DNA of 64,000 bases from Cruoricaptor ignavus (GCF_900141665.1 NZ_FQYI01000002.1:62001-126000); one strand, 5' to 3'. Positions 25,232 through 36,221 are shown, numbered from the stretch's first letter. Numbers and translations are program-made. The notes: generated from the sequence alone by a model not told the origin.

Positions 25232-26374
25232 ATGAACATCTGGCAGAAAACAGGCGTAGGCATTCTTGCGGCAGCCGCGGGCGTCACCCTTACCGCAGCC
25301 ATCATTTTAAACCAAAAAAAATTCGGCAAATCCCCCTCCGGGGAGCGGCTGAACCGCATCCTTAGTAGCCCAAACTACCGAGGCGGGCAGTTCCAGAACG
25401 AAGAAAATACGCCCCAGCTAGCGAAAAAATCCTCGTCCCTCGAAATTTTCTCCAAAATGCTACTCGAGAAAATCCCGGAGCGCACGCCAACCTCTGACTT
25501 CCATTTTACAAAAACGGAATTAAAAACACTCCAGCCAGAAGAAAATATCTTCGTCTGGATGGGGCATTCCTCTTACTTCCTGCAAGTGGGAGGCAAAAAA
25601 ATCCTCGTGGATCCCGTATTCTCAGGCTACGCATCACCCTTTCCTTTTATGATAAAATCCTTTAGCGGCAGCGATCTGTACACGGCGGAAGACATCCCCG
25701 AGCTGGATTTGCTCATCATTACTCACGACCATTGGGACCATCTGGATTACAAAACCGTGCTGAAACTTTTCCGGAAAACTAAAAAAATCGCCACCGGCCT
25801 CGGTACCGGCGAGCACCTGGAGTACTGGGGCTATCCCGCAGAAAATCTTATCGAGCTAAACTGGCAGGAGAGCAGGGAAATTTCTCCCGACTTCATAATC
25901 ACTGCCCAGCCGGCGAGGCACTTTTCTGGTAGAGGAATGAAGAGAAACGGCGCCGTTTGGGCGAGCTTCGTGCTGGAAATCGATAAAAAGAAAATCTACA
26001 TCGGTGGAGACTCCGGCTACGGAAGGCATTTCAAAAAAACCGGTGAAAGATTTGGAAGTATTGATCTCGCCATCCTGGAGAACGGGCAGTATAACGAGGA
26101 CTGGCGGTACATCCATATGCTCCCGGGCCAGCAGCTACAGGCAATGAAAGACCTGAATGCCGCTCGGATGATCCCGGTGCACAACTCAAAATTTGCGCTG
26201 GCGAGGCACCCGTGGTACGAGCCGCTGGAGAAAATGGATTCAGTAAATAAAGGCCGCCTGAATATCCTTTTTCCCGAAATAGGGAAAAAAATAGAATGGG
26301 AAAATGAAGGGAATCTTCACGAAAAATGGTGGAAAAAATACATTCCCAATGAAAATTCCATTCAAAAAAATTAA
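25232..26374 (+). CDS. MBL-fold metal-dependent hydrolase (UlaG / NAPE-PLD-like) with N-terminal membrane helix
   Basis: About 380 residues. The metallo-beta-lactamase motif is in IITHDHWDHLDY (HxHxDH), with further ligands in TAQPARHFSGRG, YIGGDSGYG and IPVHNSKFAL. The NAPE-PLD-like features (WMGHSSYFLQVGGKKILVDPVF and RHFSGRG) suggest a phospholipase D-like or related hydrolase, but the substrate is unknown. I chose ATG 25232 (MNIWQKTGVGILAAAAGVTLTAAII), which places a hydrophobic anchor at the N-terminus; the open frame extends upstream to 25100 with unconserved residues. It is divergent from the cyclase operon and 25 bases before lysS. Confidence 0.85.
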   Translation: MNIWQKTGVGILAAAAGVTLTAAIILNQKKFGKSPSGERLNRILSSPNYRGGQFQNEENTPQLAKKSSSLEIFSKMLLEKIPERTPTSDFHFTKTELKTLQPEENIFVWMGHSSYFLQVGGKKILVDPVFSGYASPFPFMIKSFSGSDLYTAEDIPELDLLIITHDHWDHLDYKTVLKLFRKTKKIATGLGTGEHLEYWGYPAENLIELNWQESREISPDFIITAQPARHFSGRGMKRNGAVWASFVLEIDKKKIYIGGDSGYGRHFKKTGERFGSIDLAILENGQYNEDWRYIHMLPGQQLQAMKDLNAARMIPVHNSKFALARHPWYEPLEKMDSVNKGRLNILFPEIGKKIEWENEGNLHEKWWKKYIPNENSIQKN

Positions 26375-26379
26375 TTTTG
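26372..26379 (+). promoter_or_regulatory. Candidate -7 box (TAATTTTG) for lysS
   Basis: TAATTTTG fits TANNTTTG, 20 bases before the lysS ATG, overlapping the stop codon of the upstream MBL-fold gene. No -33 element is visible. Confidence 0.3.
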
Positions 26380-26399
26380 CAGGCTAAAAATCTGAAGAA

Positions 26400-28097
26400 A
26401 TGTCGCTATCCGAACAAGAACTTATCCGCCGCGAAAAATTAGAAAAACTGATTGAGCTGGGCATTGAGCCCTTCCCTGCCGCAGAATTTTCGGTGAGCGA
26501 TACCACGAAAAGCATCCGAGAAAATTTTGCCGAAGGAAAGCAGGTAAAAATCGCAGGAAGGCTGATGAGCAGAAGGATTCAGGGAAAGGCAAGCTTTGCG
26601 GAACTTCAGGATTCGGAAGGCAGAATTCAGGTTTACTTTAATCGGGATGAAATTTGCCCGACTGACGATAAGTCCCTGTACAACGAGGTTTACAAGCATT
26701 TGCTTGATATTGGCGATATCATTGGGGTTGAAGGCGAACTCTTCAAAACCCAGGTTGGCGAGCAAACCGTGATGGTGAAAAATTTCACGCTTCTCACCAA
26801 AACTTTGCGACCATTACCACAGGCAAAAACCGATGAAAACGGCGTGGTACACGATGCCTTCAACGACCCGGAACTGCGGTACAGGCAGCGTTATGTGGAT
26901 TTGACGGTGAATCCTCAGGTGAAGGAAATCTTCGTGAAGCGCACAAAGATGTTCAATGCGATGCGCCAATTTTTCAACGATGCAGGTTATTTTGAAGTTG
27001 AAACGCCAATCCTGCAAGCCATTCCTGGTGGCGCTGCTGCACGGCCTTTCGTCACGCATCACAACGCGCTCGATATTCCGCTGTACCTTAGGATTGCAAA
27101 CGAACTTTACCTGAAAAGGCTGATCGTAGGCGGTTTTGACGGCGTTTATGAATTTTCCAAAAATTTCCGAAACGAAGGTATGGACAGAACGCACAACCCG
27201 GAATTTACGGCGATGGAAATTTATGTGGCATACAAAGATTACCATTGGATGATGGATTTCACGGAGCGGCTGCTGGAATTTGTGGCGGTGGAAGTAAACG
27301 GCAAGCCAGAATCTCAGTTTGGAGAACACACCATCAATTGGAAAGCGCCGTATGAAAGGATTTCGATGACGGATGCCATCCTGAAATTCACCGGATTTGA
27401 TATTACCGGAAAATCGGAAGATGAGCTCAGAAATTTTGCGCAAAGCATTGGTATTGAAGTGGATGCATCGATGGGCAAAGGAAAAATAATCGATGAAATT
27501 TTTGGTGAAAAGTGCGAGCCCAATTTCATTCAGCCCACTTTCATCACGGATTATCCGATAGAAATGTCGCCGCTTACGAAAAAACACCGCAGCAAGGAAG
27601 GCCTGACAGAGCGCTTCGAGCTGATGGTTTGCGGAAAGGAAATTGCCAACGCATATTCCGAGCTGAACGACCCGATTGACCAAAGGGAAAGGTTTGAAGA
27701 GCAGCTGAGGCTCTCGGAAAAAGGCGATGACGAAGCGATGTTCATCGACCAGGATTTCCTTCGGGCGCTGGAATACGGAATGCCGCCAACGGCTGGGCTT
27801 GGTGTGGGAATGGATAGGCTGATTATGTTTTTGACGGACAGCCAGAGCATTCAGGAAGTGCTGTTTTTTCCGCAAATGAGGCCAGAAAAATCTGCACCAA
27901 AAATTGAGCTGAACGCCGATGAACAGGGAATTATGGACATTCTGAAAAATGAAGAGCGACAGCTTTTAAATTCGGTAAAAGAGAAATCTCAGCTTTCCGG
28001 AAAAAAATGGGACAAGGCTACCAAAAACCTTACCAAAAACAATCTGGTGAAAGTGGAGAAAATCGACGACGAAATCTGGATGGAGGTTGGAAAATAA
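26400..28097 (+). CDS. lysS: Lysyl-tRNA synthetase (class II)
   Basis: Charges tRNA-Lys. The 565-residue protein has an N-terminal OB anticodon-binding domain ([23 protein letters not shown]) and a class II core with motif 1 ([15 protein letters not shown]), motif 2 ([20 protein letters not shown]) and motif 3 ([13 protein letters not shown]). After motif 3 and LFFPQMRPE, where most LysS end, there is a tail of about 70 residues ([20 protein letters not shown] and following) resembling a small winged-helix-like module; such tails are, to my knowledge, common in flavobacterial LysS. Confidence 0.97.
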   Translation: MSLSEQELIRREKLEKLIELGIEPFPAAEFSVSDTTKSIRENFAEGKQVKIAGRLMSRRIQGKASFAELQDSEGRIQVYFNRDEICPTDDKSLYNEVYKHLLDIGDIIGVEGELFKTQVGEQTVMVKNFTLLTKTLRPLPQAKTDENGVVHDAFNDPELRYRQRYVDLTVNPQVKEIFVKRTKMFNAMRQFFNDAGYFEVETPILQAIPGGAAARPFVTHHNALDIPLYLRIANELYLKRLIVGGFDGVYEFSKNFRNEGMDRTHNPEFTAMEIYVAYKDYHWMMDFTERLLEFVAVEVNGKPESQFGEHTINWKAPYERISMTDAILKFTGFDITGKSEDELRNFAQSIGIEVDASMGKGKIIDEIFGEKCEPNFIQPTFITDYPIEMSPLTKKHRSKEGLTERFELMVCGKEIANAYSELNDPIDQRERFEEQLRLSEKGDDEAMFIDQDFLRALEYGMPPTAGLGVGMDRLIMFLTDSQSIQEVLFFPQMRPEKSAPKIELNADEQGIMDILKNEERQLLNSVKEKSQLSGKKWDKATKNLTKNNLVKVEKIDDEIWMEVGK

Positions 28098-28117
28098 CTT
28101 CCCTATCTTATTGATTT

Positions 28118-28840
28118 TCAAAACTTTCTGGAAAAAATTTCGCCAAGGATAATTCCTGCAGCTATGGAGACATTCAGGCTTTCTGTAGGATTGCCAAAAC
28201 GCGGAATCGAAATTTTTCTGTCCAAAAATTCTTCTGTAATTTTTCGGATGCCGTTGCCTTCGTTGCCTAAAATTAGGTTGATATTTTTCGGAAAATCGGC
28301 GGTGTAAATATTTTCGCCGAGCATATCGGTTCCTACATTTTCGTTTTGCGAATTTCGCAAAAAATCTGGCAAATTCGTGTAAAAAATATTAACTCGTGAA
28401 AACGAACCCATACTTGCCTGAACGACTTTAGGATTGTAAAAATCTGCCGTATCATCACTGCAGATGATTTGCGGAATGCCGAACCAATCGGCAAGGCGAA
28501 TGATGGTGCCCAAATTTCCCGGATCCTGTATACCATCCAATACCAAATTGAAATTTGAATTGGTAATCAGCTGATTTTCAGAAAGTTCGCAAACTGCCAC
28601 TGCGTCTTTCGGATTTTGCAGAAAGCTGATTTTCTTCAATTCCCGCTCAGAAATTCGCTCAACATCAATGCTCGAAAAAATTTCGTCGTCTTTTGCAGAA
28701 AAAATTTCAACGATTTTAAATCTGGAACCGATGAGCTCACGAATAGTTTTGAAGCCTTCAACCAAAAACAAATTGTATTTTTGCCGGAACTTCTTTTTGT
28801 CGAGCGATTGTAAAACCTTGATTTTATGCGCAGTAAGCAT
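28118..28840 (-). CDS. TrmH/SpoU-family RNA 2'-O-methyltransferase
   Basis: About 240 residues. The N-terminal substrate-binding part (KKFRQKYNLFLVEGFKTIREL) is followed by a SPOUT knot domain with motif 1 LVLDGIQDPGNLGTIIRLADWFG, motif 2 NLILGNEGNGI and motif 3 IPRFGNPTESLNVSIAAGIIL. It probably methylates rRNA or tRNA with S-adenosylmethionine; the target base is not deducible. I take ATG 28840 ([13 protein letters not shown]) as start; a start 9 codons upstream is possible. Even the shorter start overlaps the tamL start on the other strand by 15 bases. Confidence 0.9.
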   Translation of the reverse strand: MLTAHKIKVLQSLDKKKFRQKYNLFLVEGFKTIRELIGSRFKIVEIFSAKDDEIFSSIDVERISERELKKISFLQNPKDAVAVCELSENQLITNSNFNLVLDGIQDPGNLGTIIRLADWFGIPQIICSDDTADFYNPKVVQASMGSFSRVNIFYTNLPDFLRNSQNENVGTDMLGENIYTADFPKNINLILGNEGNGIRKITEEFLDRKISIPRFGNPTESLNVSIAAGIILGEIFSRKF

Positions 28841-31393
28841 TTGCCGAAATATCTTCAAAAGTATCAATATTTTCTCTCATCTGCAATTTTGCCGCTGCTG
28901 ATTTGGTCGTGCAGCACGACGCGAAAAGTGCCTGAAGGTGAATACCTGCTCACGAAAAACCGGTTTCAGTACGAGGATAAAAACAGCCTCCGCAATGAGC
29001 TGCCGGACTATGTGCTGCAGAAGCCTAACCGGCGCGCGCTGTGGGTTTTCCCATTTGGGCTTTGGTTTTATAATATGTCGGATTCTAGGAATGACACACT
29101 GCTCACCGAATATTTTACCTATCCTGCCGACATCCGTAACCAGAAGCTTCGGGATTCTCTTTTCGTAAAATATGGCAGGCCGGAAGATCAGGGTAAAAGT
29201 CTTTTCTGGGACAGGGTTTTCCGTAATCTTGGGCAGGGGCCGGTGATCCTTGAGGAGAGCAAAACTGAGGCAGGGGCAGAGAATATCCGTAAGAGGATGG
29301 TGTACCGCGGCTTTTGGGATGCCGAGACGGAGTACAGAATTCAGCGGGATTCCGTGGCGAAGAAAGCGCAGGCAAATTATATCATTACCCAAAATGATCC
29401 TACAAAAATCAAGGACTTTTATTACAACATACCCGATCCAGAAATTCGCAATTATTATGAAGGGCAATTCAGCAAAAGTCTTGTGAAACCGGGGGGGCGG
29501 CTGGATCAGACTGATCTGGAGAAGGAAATAAAACGCATCAACGAGCTGATGCGTAAGGAGGGATACTACAGGTTTAATGCTTCTGGCACGGAAATTTATT
29601 TCACGGCGGACACGCTCAGGAGCCGCAAGGAGGTGCCGCTGACGATGGATATTCACAAAGATTCGCTGGATACACCCTACCGCAAAACCACAATCGGGAA
29701 TGTGAGCGTTTATCTCCTTGAAAAAATGCAGGATGTTCCGGAAACTGCTAAGGATTCTCTGCGCGGAATTAATTTTTACAAACTTGATGATCAGTACCGT
29801 ACGCCGCCGCTTTGGCGACCAATAATCCTGAAGCCAGGCGAACTTTACAGCCAGAGGAATCTTGATCTTACAAAGCGGAATATCGCTGCGATGAATAACT
29901 TCAGCATAATAAATTATGAAGAAGAGCTGCGCGCTGAGAACGATAGCATCCTAGATGTCCGCTACTATTTGGCGCCACTGCCAAAGTATGAGCTCCGCGT
30001 GGCGGGGGATGTCAACTATTCAGAGATTCTGAATTTCGGTGTGTCGCCTTCGGTAGATCTCACCAGCCGCAATCTTTTCGGCGGAGCTGAGAACCTTGTG
30101 ACGAGCGTTTCCGGGATTGTCGGGAGTGTAAAAAATCCTAAGAATGACAAGCGCTCGCTGGCCTATGAGGCTTCCGCGCAGGTGAATCTTGCCATTCCGA
30201 GGCTGCTGCTACCTTTCAGGTACTGGCGGGTACTTCCGAAACGGTACTCCCCCACCTCCACCATTAACATTGGAGCCTCTCAGCAAAATAATATCGGGCT
30301 TGGCCGCACGATTTTTAACTTCGGGCTGAATTATTTTGCTAATGTGAACGACATCACCACGCACAAGCTCACACTGTTCAACTGGCAGTACAATATTACC
30401 AGAAATAAAGACCGCTATTATGATTATTTTCCAAGAGACGGAGAGATCCGTGACCAGATTTTCCAGCTATACTCTCAGGATTTGTACAGAAAGTTCTCAG
30501 ACGGTATCATCACTTCCGACGAAGGTTCGAAAATAATTTGGGATGACAAGGCTTGGCAGTCTCAACTGGACGCAGGGCAAACCGATCTTTTTAATAACTT
30601 CCGTCAGTCGCTTGCAAACAAAGACCGACAGACGCAGGATGTACTAATCTCATCTATTATCTACAATTTTCTGTACAATGAAATTGGCAGAAAGAATATC
30701 AGCAACCCATTTTATCTAAGCGCAAAATTTGAAACTTCTGGAAATTTGCTGGGAATTTTTGCGAAAAATGAAAATGAGAATTCAGCCATTACTACCGGTT
30801 CTAAAAAACTAATTTTTGATACGCCATACTCCCAGTTTGTAAAGTTTGATGTAGATGTGAGGAAATACTTCCAGTTCGCAGAAGGCAGGCAAACACTGGC
30901 TCTTCGGCAGTTCATAGGGGTGGGCATACCGTACGGAAATTCCTCGCAGATGCCCATTATCCGTTCATATTTCAATGGCGGGTCTAATGACATCCGAGCC
31001 TGGAGGGTATTCGGGGGTCTTGGTCCTGCAGATTCCCAGCTGGACGAGCGGGTACGATCCTATGTTTTTGATAATGTGAAGCTTACCACCAGTATAGAAT
31101 ATCGAGTACCATTTTCTTCGCTATTTGAAGGTGCAGCGTTTGCAGATGCCGGAAACATTTGGTCTACTAAAGAATCTGGATTCAGCGACCAGTTTAAATT
31201 TGGAAAATTTATAGGTCAGATGGGCGTGGGTGCAGGCCTCGGGCTACGCCTGAATGTGGCATTCGTAACTCTCCGGCTGGACGCGGCGTACAAAGTGCAC
31301 GATCCCAACCGGCCGCAGGGCGAGCGGTGGGTCATCAGCAAGTGGCAGCCGCTGAAGCCGATGCTTAATTTTGCCTTCGGATATCCATTTTAA
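28826..31393 (+). CDS. tamL: TamL-type outer membrane lipoprotein (BamA/TamA superfamily)
   Basis: An 855-residue outer membrane assembly factor of the Omp85 superfamily. The N-terminus is a lipoprotein signal with lipobox cysteine at residue 29 (ILPLLIWSC), the feature that distinguishes Bacteroidota TamL from proteobacterial TamA. POTRA-like regions follow (about residues 40-390), then a 16-stranded barrel ([58 protein letters not shown]) ending in FAFGYPF with terminal Phe. TamB is not adjacent. Its start overlaps the divergent TrmH gene and its stop overlaps the hisS stop by 4 bases. Confidence 0.92.
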   Translation: MRSKHLPKYLQKYQYFLSSAILPLLIWSCSTTRKVPEGEYLLTKNRFQYEDKNSLRNELPDYVLQKPNRRALWVFPFGLWFYNMSDSRNDTLLTEYFTYPADIRNQKLRDSLFVKYGRPEDQGKSLFWDRVFRNLGQGPVILEESKTEAGAENIRKRMVYRGFWDAETEYRIQRDSVAKKAQANYIITQNDPTKIKDFYYNIPDPEIRNYYEGQFSKSLVKPGGRLDQTDLEKEIKRINELMRKEGYYRFNASGTEIYFTADTLRSRKEVPLTMDIHKDSLDTPYRKTTIGNVSVYLLEKMQDVPETAKDSLRGINFYKLDDQYRTPPLWRPIILKPGELYSQRNLDLTKRNIAAMNNFSIINYEEELRAENDSILDVRYYLAPLPKYELRVAGDVNYSEILNFGVSPSVDLTSRNLFGGAENLVTSVSGIVGSVKNPKNDKRSLAYEASAQVNLAIPRLLLPFRYWRVLPKRYSPTSTINIGASQQNNIGLGRTIFNFGLNYFANVNDITTHKLTLFNWQYNITRNKDRYYDYFPRDGEIRDQIFQLYSQDLYRKFSDGIITSDEGSKIIWDDKAWQSQLDAGQTDLFNNFRQSLANKDRQTQDVLISSIIYNFLYNEIGRKNISNPFYLSAKFETSGNLLGIFAKNENENSAITTGSKKLIFDTPYSQFVKFDVDVRKYFQFAEGRQTLALRQFIGVGIPYGNSSQMPIIRSYFNGGSNDIRAWRVFGGLGPADSQLDERVRSYVFDNVKLTTSIEYRVPFSSLFEGAAFADAGNIWSTKESGFSDQFKFGKFIGQMGVGAGLGLRLNVAFVTLRLDAAYKVHDPNRPQGERWVISKWQPLKPMLNFAFGYPF

Positions 31394-32745
31394 AACTTGC
31401 CGGCTAGAAATTCCTGCTGCGGTAAAGTTAGCTGCTCACCGCTCTGCAGGTTTTTAATGGTCACTGTTTCGTTTTGGATTTCGTCATTTCCAAGAAAAAC
31501 TATTTCCGAGATACCCTTTTTCTCGGCAAATGAAAACTGCTTTTTCAGTTTGGAAGGCTCAGGATAAAGCTCTGCGGAAATATTTTTTGAACGAATTTCT
31601 GCGATAATTTTTAGCGCTTCTACGGCTTCTAAATCGCCATAATTTGCAAAAAGATATTTTACGGAATTCGCAGAGTTTATAGGGAATTTTTGCAATTCTT
31701 CTAAAACGAGATAAATTCGGTCTAAACCAAAAGAAATCCCAATTCCCGGCATATTTTTCACGCCGAAAACCTCCGTCAAATTGTCGTATCTGCCACCACC
31801 ACCAATCGATCCGATTTCCACATTCTGAGCCTTCACCTCGAAAATTGCACCAGTGTAATAATCGAGACCTCGTGCAAGCGTGATGTCAAAAAACAGGTCT
31901 TCCGCAATTCCTAATTTCTCGCATTGTTCAAGAACGAAAGTCAATTCTTCTACGCCCTGTATTCCAATTTCAGTATGTTCAAATTTTTGCTTGAGAATTT
32001 CTAAAACTTCATTTTGCGTCAACTTTTCATCGAAAAGGAAATCCACTTTTTGCAATGCATCAGCGGAAATTCCCTTGTCAGCCATTTCCTTTTTTACACC
32101 ATCTTTCCCAATTTTATCAAGCTTGTCAAGCGCCACGGTAAACTCGATGAGCTGTTCTGAAATTCCTGCAAACTCAGCCAAGCCGCTAAGGATTTTTCGG
32201 TTGTTGATGTGGATTTTCACTGGAATCTGCAAATCCTGAAAAGATTTCAAATAAAGCTGAATGAAGTCAATTTCCTGCCAAAGACTTGTGCTGCCCACAG
32301 CATCGGCATCGCACTGATAAAACTCGCGGAACCTCCCTTTCTGCGGACGATCGGCTCGCCAAACTGGCTGAATTTGGTAGCGCTTAAAAGGCATCACCAG
32401 CTGTCCGCTGTTCATCGCGACAAATCGGGCAAAAGGCACCGTCAAATCATAGCGCAAAGCCTTGTCGGAAATTTGTGGCGTAAGCGACGAGATATTTTTC
32501 AAACCCAATTCTTCATCCGAAATTTTTTCAAGAAAATTCCCGGAATTTAAGATTTTAAAAATGAGCCTATCGCCCTCTTCACCGTACTTTCCGGTAAGTG
32601 TTGAAAGATTTTCAAAACTCGGCGTTTCCAAAGGCTGAAAGCCGAAAAGCTCGAAATTTTTCTGCAGAATATTAATAATATATCGCCGTTTTGCAACTTC
32701 TTCCGCACCAAAATCCCTTGTGCCTTTCGCTAATGACGGTTTCAT
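31390..32745 (-). CDS. hisS: Histidyl-tRNA synthetase
   Basis: Charges tRNA-His. The 451-residue protein begins [15 protein letters not shown], has class II motif 2 with the segment [26 protein letters not shown], the HisA histidine-binding motif [24 protein letters not shown], motif 3 ([12 protein letters not shown]) and a C-terminal alpha/beta anticodon-binding domain. It converges on tamL with a 4-base overlap of stop codons. A TAAATTTG box on the minus strand (32772-32779) lies 26 bases upstream. Confidence 0.97.
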   Translation of the reverse strand: MKPSLAKGTRDFGAEEVAKRRYIINILQKNFELFGFQPLETPSFENLSTLTGKYGEEGDRLIFKILNSGNFLEKISDEELGLKNISSLTPQISDKALRYDLTVPFARFVAMNSGQLVMPFKRYQIQPVWRADRPQKGRFREFYQCDADAVGSTSLWQEIDFIQLYLKSFQDLQIPVKIHINNRKILSGLAEFAGISEQLIEFTVALDKLDKIGKDGVKKEMADKGISADALQKVDFLFDEKLTQNEVLEILKQKFEHTEIGIQGVEELTFVLEQCEKLGIAEDLFFDITLARGLDYYTGAIFEVKAQNVEIGSIGGGGRYDNLTEVFGVKNMPGIGISFGLDRIYLVLEELQKFPINSANSVKYLFANYGDLEAVEALKIIAEIRSKNISAELYPEPSKLKKQFSFAEKKGISEIVFLGNDEIQNETVTIKNLQSGEQLTLPQQEFLAGKF

Positions 32746-32771
32746 AATTTTCGGTTTAAAGCGTAAAAATA

Positions 32772-32779
32772 CAAATTTA
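32772..32779 (-). promoter_or_regulatory. Candidate -7 box (TAAATTTG) for hisS
   Basis: Minus-strand TAAATTTG fits TANNTTTG, 26 bases upstream of the hisS ATG in the divergent hisS/ligD spacer; -33 element not evident. Confidence 0.35.
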
Positions 32780-32863
32780 ATTCATTCAAAAAAATCCCTA
32801 TTTCATTGCCATATCGTAAAAGTGAACTTTTCTGCTAAAATCTTAACTTTAGAAAAAATTTCG

Positions 32864-35362
32864 ATGGCGGAAGACCCCCTGAAACTTTATAACGAAAAGC
32901 GTAATTTTAATAAAACGGCTGAACCTGAAGGCTTTTCGGAAGAGACTTCGGAACGATTAAGATTCGTGGTGCAAAGGCACGCCGCATCGCATCTTCACTA
33001 TGATTTCCGTTTGGAAATGGACGGCGTTTTGAAAAGTTGGGCAATTCCAAAAGGGCCATCTTTGAACCCAGATGACAAACGCCTGGCAATGATGGTGGAA
33101 GATCACCCGCTATCTTACCGAACTTTTGAAGGCACGATTCCGAAGGGTAATTATGGAGCCGGCGAAGTGGAAATTTGGGACGAAGGCTTTTATGAACCGC
33201 TGCAAAAAGCCGCTGGGAAAAGCGATGATGTGATAATGCGGGCGGAACTTCACAAGCAGTCGATGAAGTTTGTAATGCACGGAAAAAAACTTCGCGGCGA
33301 ATTTGCATTAGTGAAAATTAAAAATTCAAAAGATGAAAATTCCTGGCTGCTCATCAAGCACAAGGATGAGTTTTCGACCTCGCAACACTTTGATGCTGAA
33401 GACTTTACAGACGAAAATTCAAAAGTGACGACCTACCTTAATTCAAAAAATTCGGCAAAGAAAAGCGGGCGGTTTAAAAATTATACGCCAAATCTTTCCG
33501 GCGAAAAAAAGTTGCAGAAATTCATCAAGCCGATGCTTTGCAAGGCTGCAAAAGAAGCTTTCGATGATGAAAACTGGGCATTTGAAATCAAATGGGATGG
33601 CTACAGAGCGATTGCAGATTTGCGAAATGATTTTCAATTATATTCAAGAAATGGGCTGGATTTTTCACAGAAATTTAAAAATTTTTTTAACCAGCTGAAG
33701 CTGCAGGAACATTCGATGATTTTGGATGGTGAAATTATAGCCTTGGACGATTTAGGTAAACCTAACTTTCAATTACTACAACAAATTGGTGAGAATCCGA
33801 ATTTAAGATTGCAATATCAGGTGTTTGATTTGCTTTGGCTAAATGGGCATTCCACAACGGATTTGGAATATTTGCAGCGTAAAGAATTGCTGAAAGATGC
33901 GCTGAAAGAAACGGAAGTCATCAAGTATCACGACCATATTTTGCACAACGGCAAAGCATTCTTTGAAGCCGCACAAAAAGCAAGTTTGGAAGGCATCATC
34001 GCTAAGAAAACCGACAGCACCTACATTGAAGGCGCAAGAACTGATTTCTGGCTGAAAATCAAGGCGCTAGAAACGGATGATGTTTTAATTTGTGGATATA
34101 CTGAACCGCAGGGTTCACGAAAATATTTCGGTTCGTTGATTCTCGGAAAGTATGATGAACAGGGAAAACTTGCTTATTGCGGTCACGCAGGAACAGGATT
34201 TTCTGATAAAACTTTAAAAGAACTTTTCGTGAGAATGCAACCGCTGAAAATCCAGCAATCGGCATTTGAAGAAATTCCTGCAACGAACAGCCCTGCAACC
34301 TGGATTCAACCGGAACTTGTTGCCGAAATTAAGTTTACGGAAATCACAAAAGACGGCCTTTATCGCCACCCGGTTTTTTTGAGATTACGGGAAAATTTTG
34401 ATAAGCAAATCAATCCAAAAGAAAACCATAAAGTTAGCACTACCAAACAAAATATTATCGATAAAAAGGAGAAATCAGCAGTAAATAAAAAAGTAAAACT
34501 CACTAACCTCGAAAAAATATATTTTCCTGAAAGCGAAATCAGTAAGGGCGATTTGATTGATTATTACCAAAAAGTTTCCGAATTTATCTTACCGCATTTA
34601 AAAGGCAGGCCGCAATCTATGAACCGTTTTCCAAATGGAATCAACGGGATGAGCTTCTATCAAAAGGATGCACAGGATGTACCAACCTGGGTGAAAACCG
34701 AAAAAATATTTTCTGATAGTAACCAGAAGGACATCAACTATATCATTTGTGATGATGAAGAAACGCTCCTTTATCTCGCGAATTTAGGCTGTATTGAAAT
34801 GAATGTTTGGACGAGCCAGATTTTTAATTTAGATCGCCCAAATTATTTAGTGCTTGATTTGGATCCATCGGAAAACAATTCATTTGACGAGGTTATCGAA
34901 ACGGCACAAGCCGTGAAAAGCGTGCTGGATAAGGGGAAAATTAAAGGTTACCCGAAAACTTCCGGAAAAAGCGGCATCCATATTTATCTGCCAATGCAGC
35001 AGCATTATACTTTTGAGCAGGTAAAAAATTTCGGACATTTACTGATGCAATTCGTTCAGAAATCTTTGCCAGAAATTACAACGCTGGAACGCAGTTTGCA
35101 AAAGCGCGACAAGAAGAAAATTTACCTGGATTATCTTCAAAATCGTCGCGGGCAAACCCTTGCAAGCGCGTACAGCGTTCGGCCGAAAGAAGGTGCGCCG
35201 GTTTCAATGCCGCTGGATTGGGATGAACTGAAATTTGGTCTGAAGCCTACGGATTTCAACATTGATAATGCGCTGGAACGCCTGAAAACAAAGGGTGATA
35301 TATTTTTGCCGACTTTAGGCAAAGGCATTGATATGCTTATGGCTATTGAAAATCTGCAATGA
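32864..35362 (+). CDS. ligD: Multifunctional DNA ligase D (phosphoesterase - ligase - polymerase)
   Basis: The NHEJ end-processing and sealing enzyme, 832 residues from ATG 32864 (MAEDPLKLYNEKRNF). Domain order: 3'-phosphoesterase (RFVVQRHAASHLHYDFRLEM, about 25-180), ATP-dependent ligase with nucleotidyl lysine in FEIKWDGYRA (Lys243) and downstream OB fold, then primase-polymerase (about 542-832) with metal-binding LDLDPS (Asp665, Asp667) and SGKSGIHIYLP. This PE-Lig-Pol order matches Pseudomonas LigD. The frame is open upstream to 32720, but the extra 48 residues overlap the divergent hisS gene and are unlike LigD. Ku is at 8323-9102. It converges on the ligase-associated repair cluster. 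Confidence 0.96.
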   Translation: MAEDPLKLYNEKRNFNKTAEPEGFSEETSERLRFVVQRHAASHLHYDFRLEMDGVLKSWAIPKGPSLNPDDKRLAMMVEDHPLSYRTFEGTIPKGNYGAGEVEIWDEGFYEPLQKAAGKSDDVIMRAELHKQSMKFVMHGKKLRGEFALVKIKNSKDENSWLLIKHKDEFSTSQHFDAEDFTDENSKVTTYLNSKNSAKKSGRFKNYTPNLSGEKKLQKFIKPMLCKAAKEAFDDENWAFEIKWDGYRAIADLRNDFQLYSRNGLDFSQKFKNFFNQLKLQEHSMILDGEIIALDDLGKPNFQLLQQIGENPNLRLQYQVFDLLWLNGHSTTDLEYLQRKELLKDALKETEVIKYHDHILHNGKAFFEAAQKASLEGIIAKKTDSTYIEGARTDFWLKIKALETDDVLICGYTEPQGSRKYFGSLILGKYDEQGKLAYCGHAGTGFSDKTLKELFVRMQPLKIQQSAFEEIPATNSPATWIQPELVAEIKFTEITKDGLYRHPVFLRLRENFDKQINPKENHKVSTTKQNIIDKKEKSAVNKKVKLTNLEKIYFPESEISKGDLIDYYQKVSEFILPHLKGRPQSMNRFPNGINGMSFYQKDAQDVPTWVKTEKIFSDSNQKDINYIICDDEETLLYLANLGCIEMNVWTSQIFNLDRPNYLVLDLDPSENNSFDEVIETAQAVKSVLDKGKIKGYPKTSGKSGIHIYLPMQQHYTFEQVKNFGHLLMQFVQKSLPEITTLERSLQKRDKKKIYLDYLQNRRGQTLASAYSVRPKEGAPVSMPLDWDELKFGLKPTDFNIDNALERLKTKGDIFLPTLGKGIDMLMAIENLQ

Positions 35363-35399
35363 AAATTTTCCTTAAATTGCGCCAATAAAATTTTTAGTT

Positions 35400-35576
35400 A
35401 TGAAAAAATTTTCACTTTTGGCGCTCTCTGTTTTTGCGCTGACTTTGCTTACAAGCTGCGAAGCGATTAACACGATTTTTGAAGCCGGAAAATGGTGGGG
35501 CATCATCGTAGCAGTGGTTGTAATTGCTGCTATCTTATTCGTTATCAGAGGATTAGGCGGCGGAAACAGGCAGTAA
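35400..35576 (+). CDS. Small lipoprotein with C-terminal transmembrane helix
   Basis: A 58-residue product: signal peptide MKKFSLLALSVFALTLLTSC with lipobox cysteine at residue 20, then EAINTIFEAGKWWG, a strong hydrophobic helix (IIVAVVVIAAILFVI) and a basic Gly-rich tail ending GGGNRQ. A lipoprotein that also spans a membrane is unusual; it would be held in the inner membrane. No family is recognised. It is placed 37 bases after ligD and its stop is directly adjacent to the stop of pdeM on the opposite strand. Confidence 0.72.
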   Translation: MKKFSLLALSVFALTLLTSCEAINTIFEAGKWWGIIVAVVVIAAILFVIRGLGGGNRQ

Positions 35577-36221
35577 TCAAAACTCGAAAAACCTGTCTTT
35601 TGTGAAGGCGTAAAATACTCCGTTTTTCGGGGTATTTTTTGTATCAAGCCCTGTGAATTCGCTGAAAGCAGGCAGCAAAAGTTGGCGGTCAGTTTTTACG
35701 AAACAAGGCAAGCGAAGCCGTTTTACACGATTCCGAAATAAAATCCCAGGATGAATGTGCCCAGTGATTTGGAATTTTTCGGAATCCTCAGAAAATTCGT
35801 GAATTAATTGAAAATTTTCTAATTCGATTATTTTCTTGTGGGAAGTCAAACATAATTGCTCTTGCAAATCGGCAGATATTTGGTCGTGATTTCCTGTAAC
35901 TAAATGAAATTCAACAGATTGAAAATACGATTTCCATCGGCAAAAATCTTCAACATCCGAATTATTTCCAGCGTGAAGCAAATCTCCCACGATAAAAATT
36001 TTCTCCGCTTGAAAATATTTCAACACCGTTTCCAGCCGCTGCAAATCTTTCCGGAAAACATCCTTCGGCATTGCAATGCCGTGCTTTCGAAAATGCGCCG
36101 TTTTCCCGATGTGCAAATCTGAAAGCAGCAACGCTTTTTCCGATGGCAAAAACGCAACCCGCTGATTTGTAAGGATTAACGGTGAATTTTCAATAAAAAT
36201 TTCTCGGGTAGCAATCGTCAT
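35577..36221 (-). CDS. pdeM: Ligase-associated DNA damage response phosphoesterase PdeM
   Basis: A 214-residue calcineurin-like metallophosphoesterase. Metal-binding motifs are all present: LLLSDLHIGKTAHFRKHG, FIVGDLLHAG, HLVTGNHDQ and TGHIHPGI. PdeM-type proteins occur in a four-gene bacterial repair cluster with an Lhr-type helicase, an MBL exonuclease and an ATP-dependent DNA ligase, as here; a Mn-dependent DNA endonuclease activity has been reported for this type. It overlaps the helicase stop by 4 bases (36218-36221) and is the last gene of the set. Confidence 0.93.
   Translation of the reverse strand: MTIATREIFIENSPLILTNQRVAFLPSEKALLLSDLHIGKTAHFRKHGIAMPKDVFRKDLQRLETVLKYFQAEKIFIVGDLLHAGNNSDVEDFCRWKSYFQSVEFHLVTGNHDQISADLQEQLCLTSHKKIIELENFQLIHEFSEDSEKFQITGHIHPGILFRNRVKRLRLPCFVKTDRQLLLPAFSEFTGLDTKNTPKNGVFYAFTKDRFFEF

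Noticed and set aside
32720-32863. Longer open frame upstream of ligD
   Set aside because: It overlaps the divergent hisS gene and its 48 residues are unlike LigD; the family start is at 32864.
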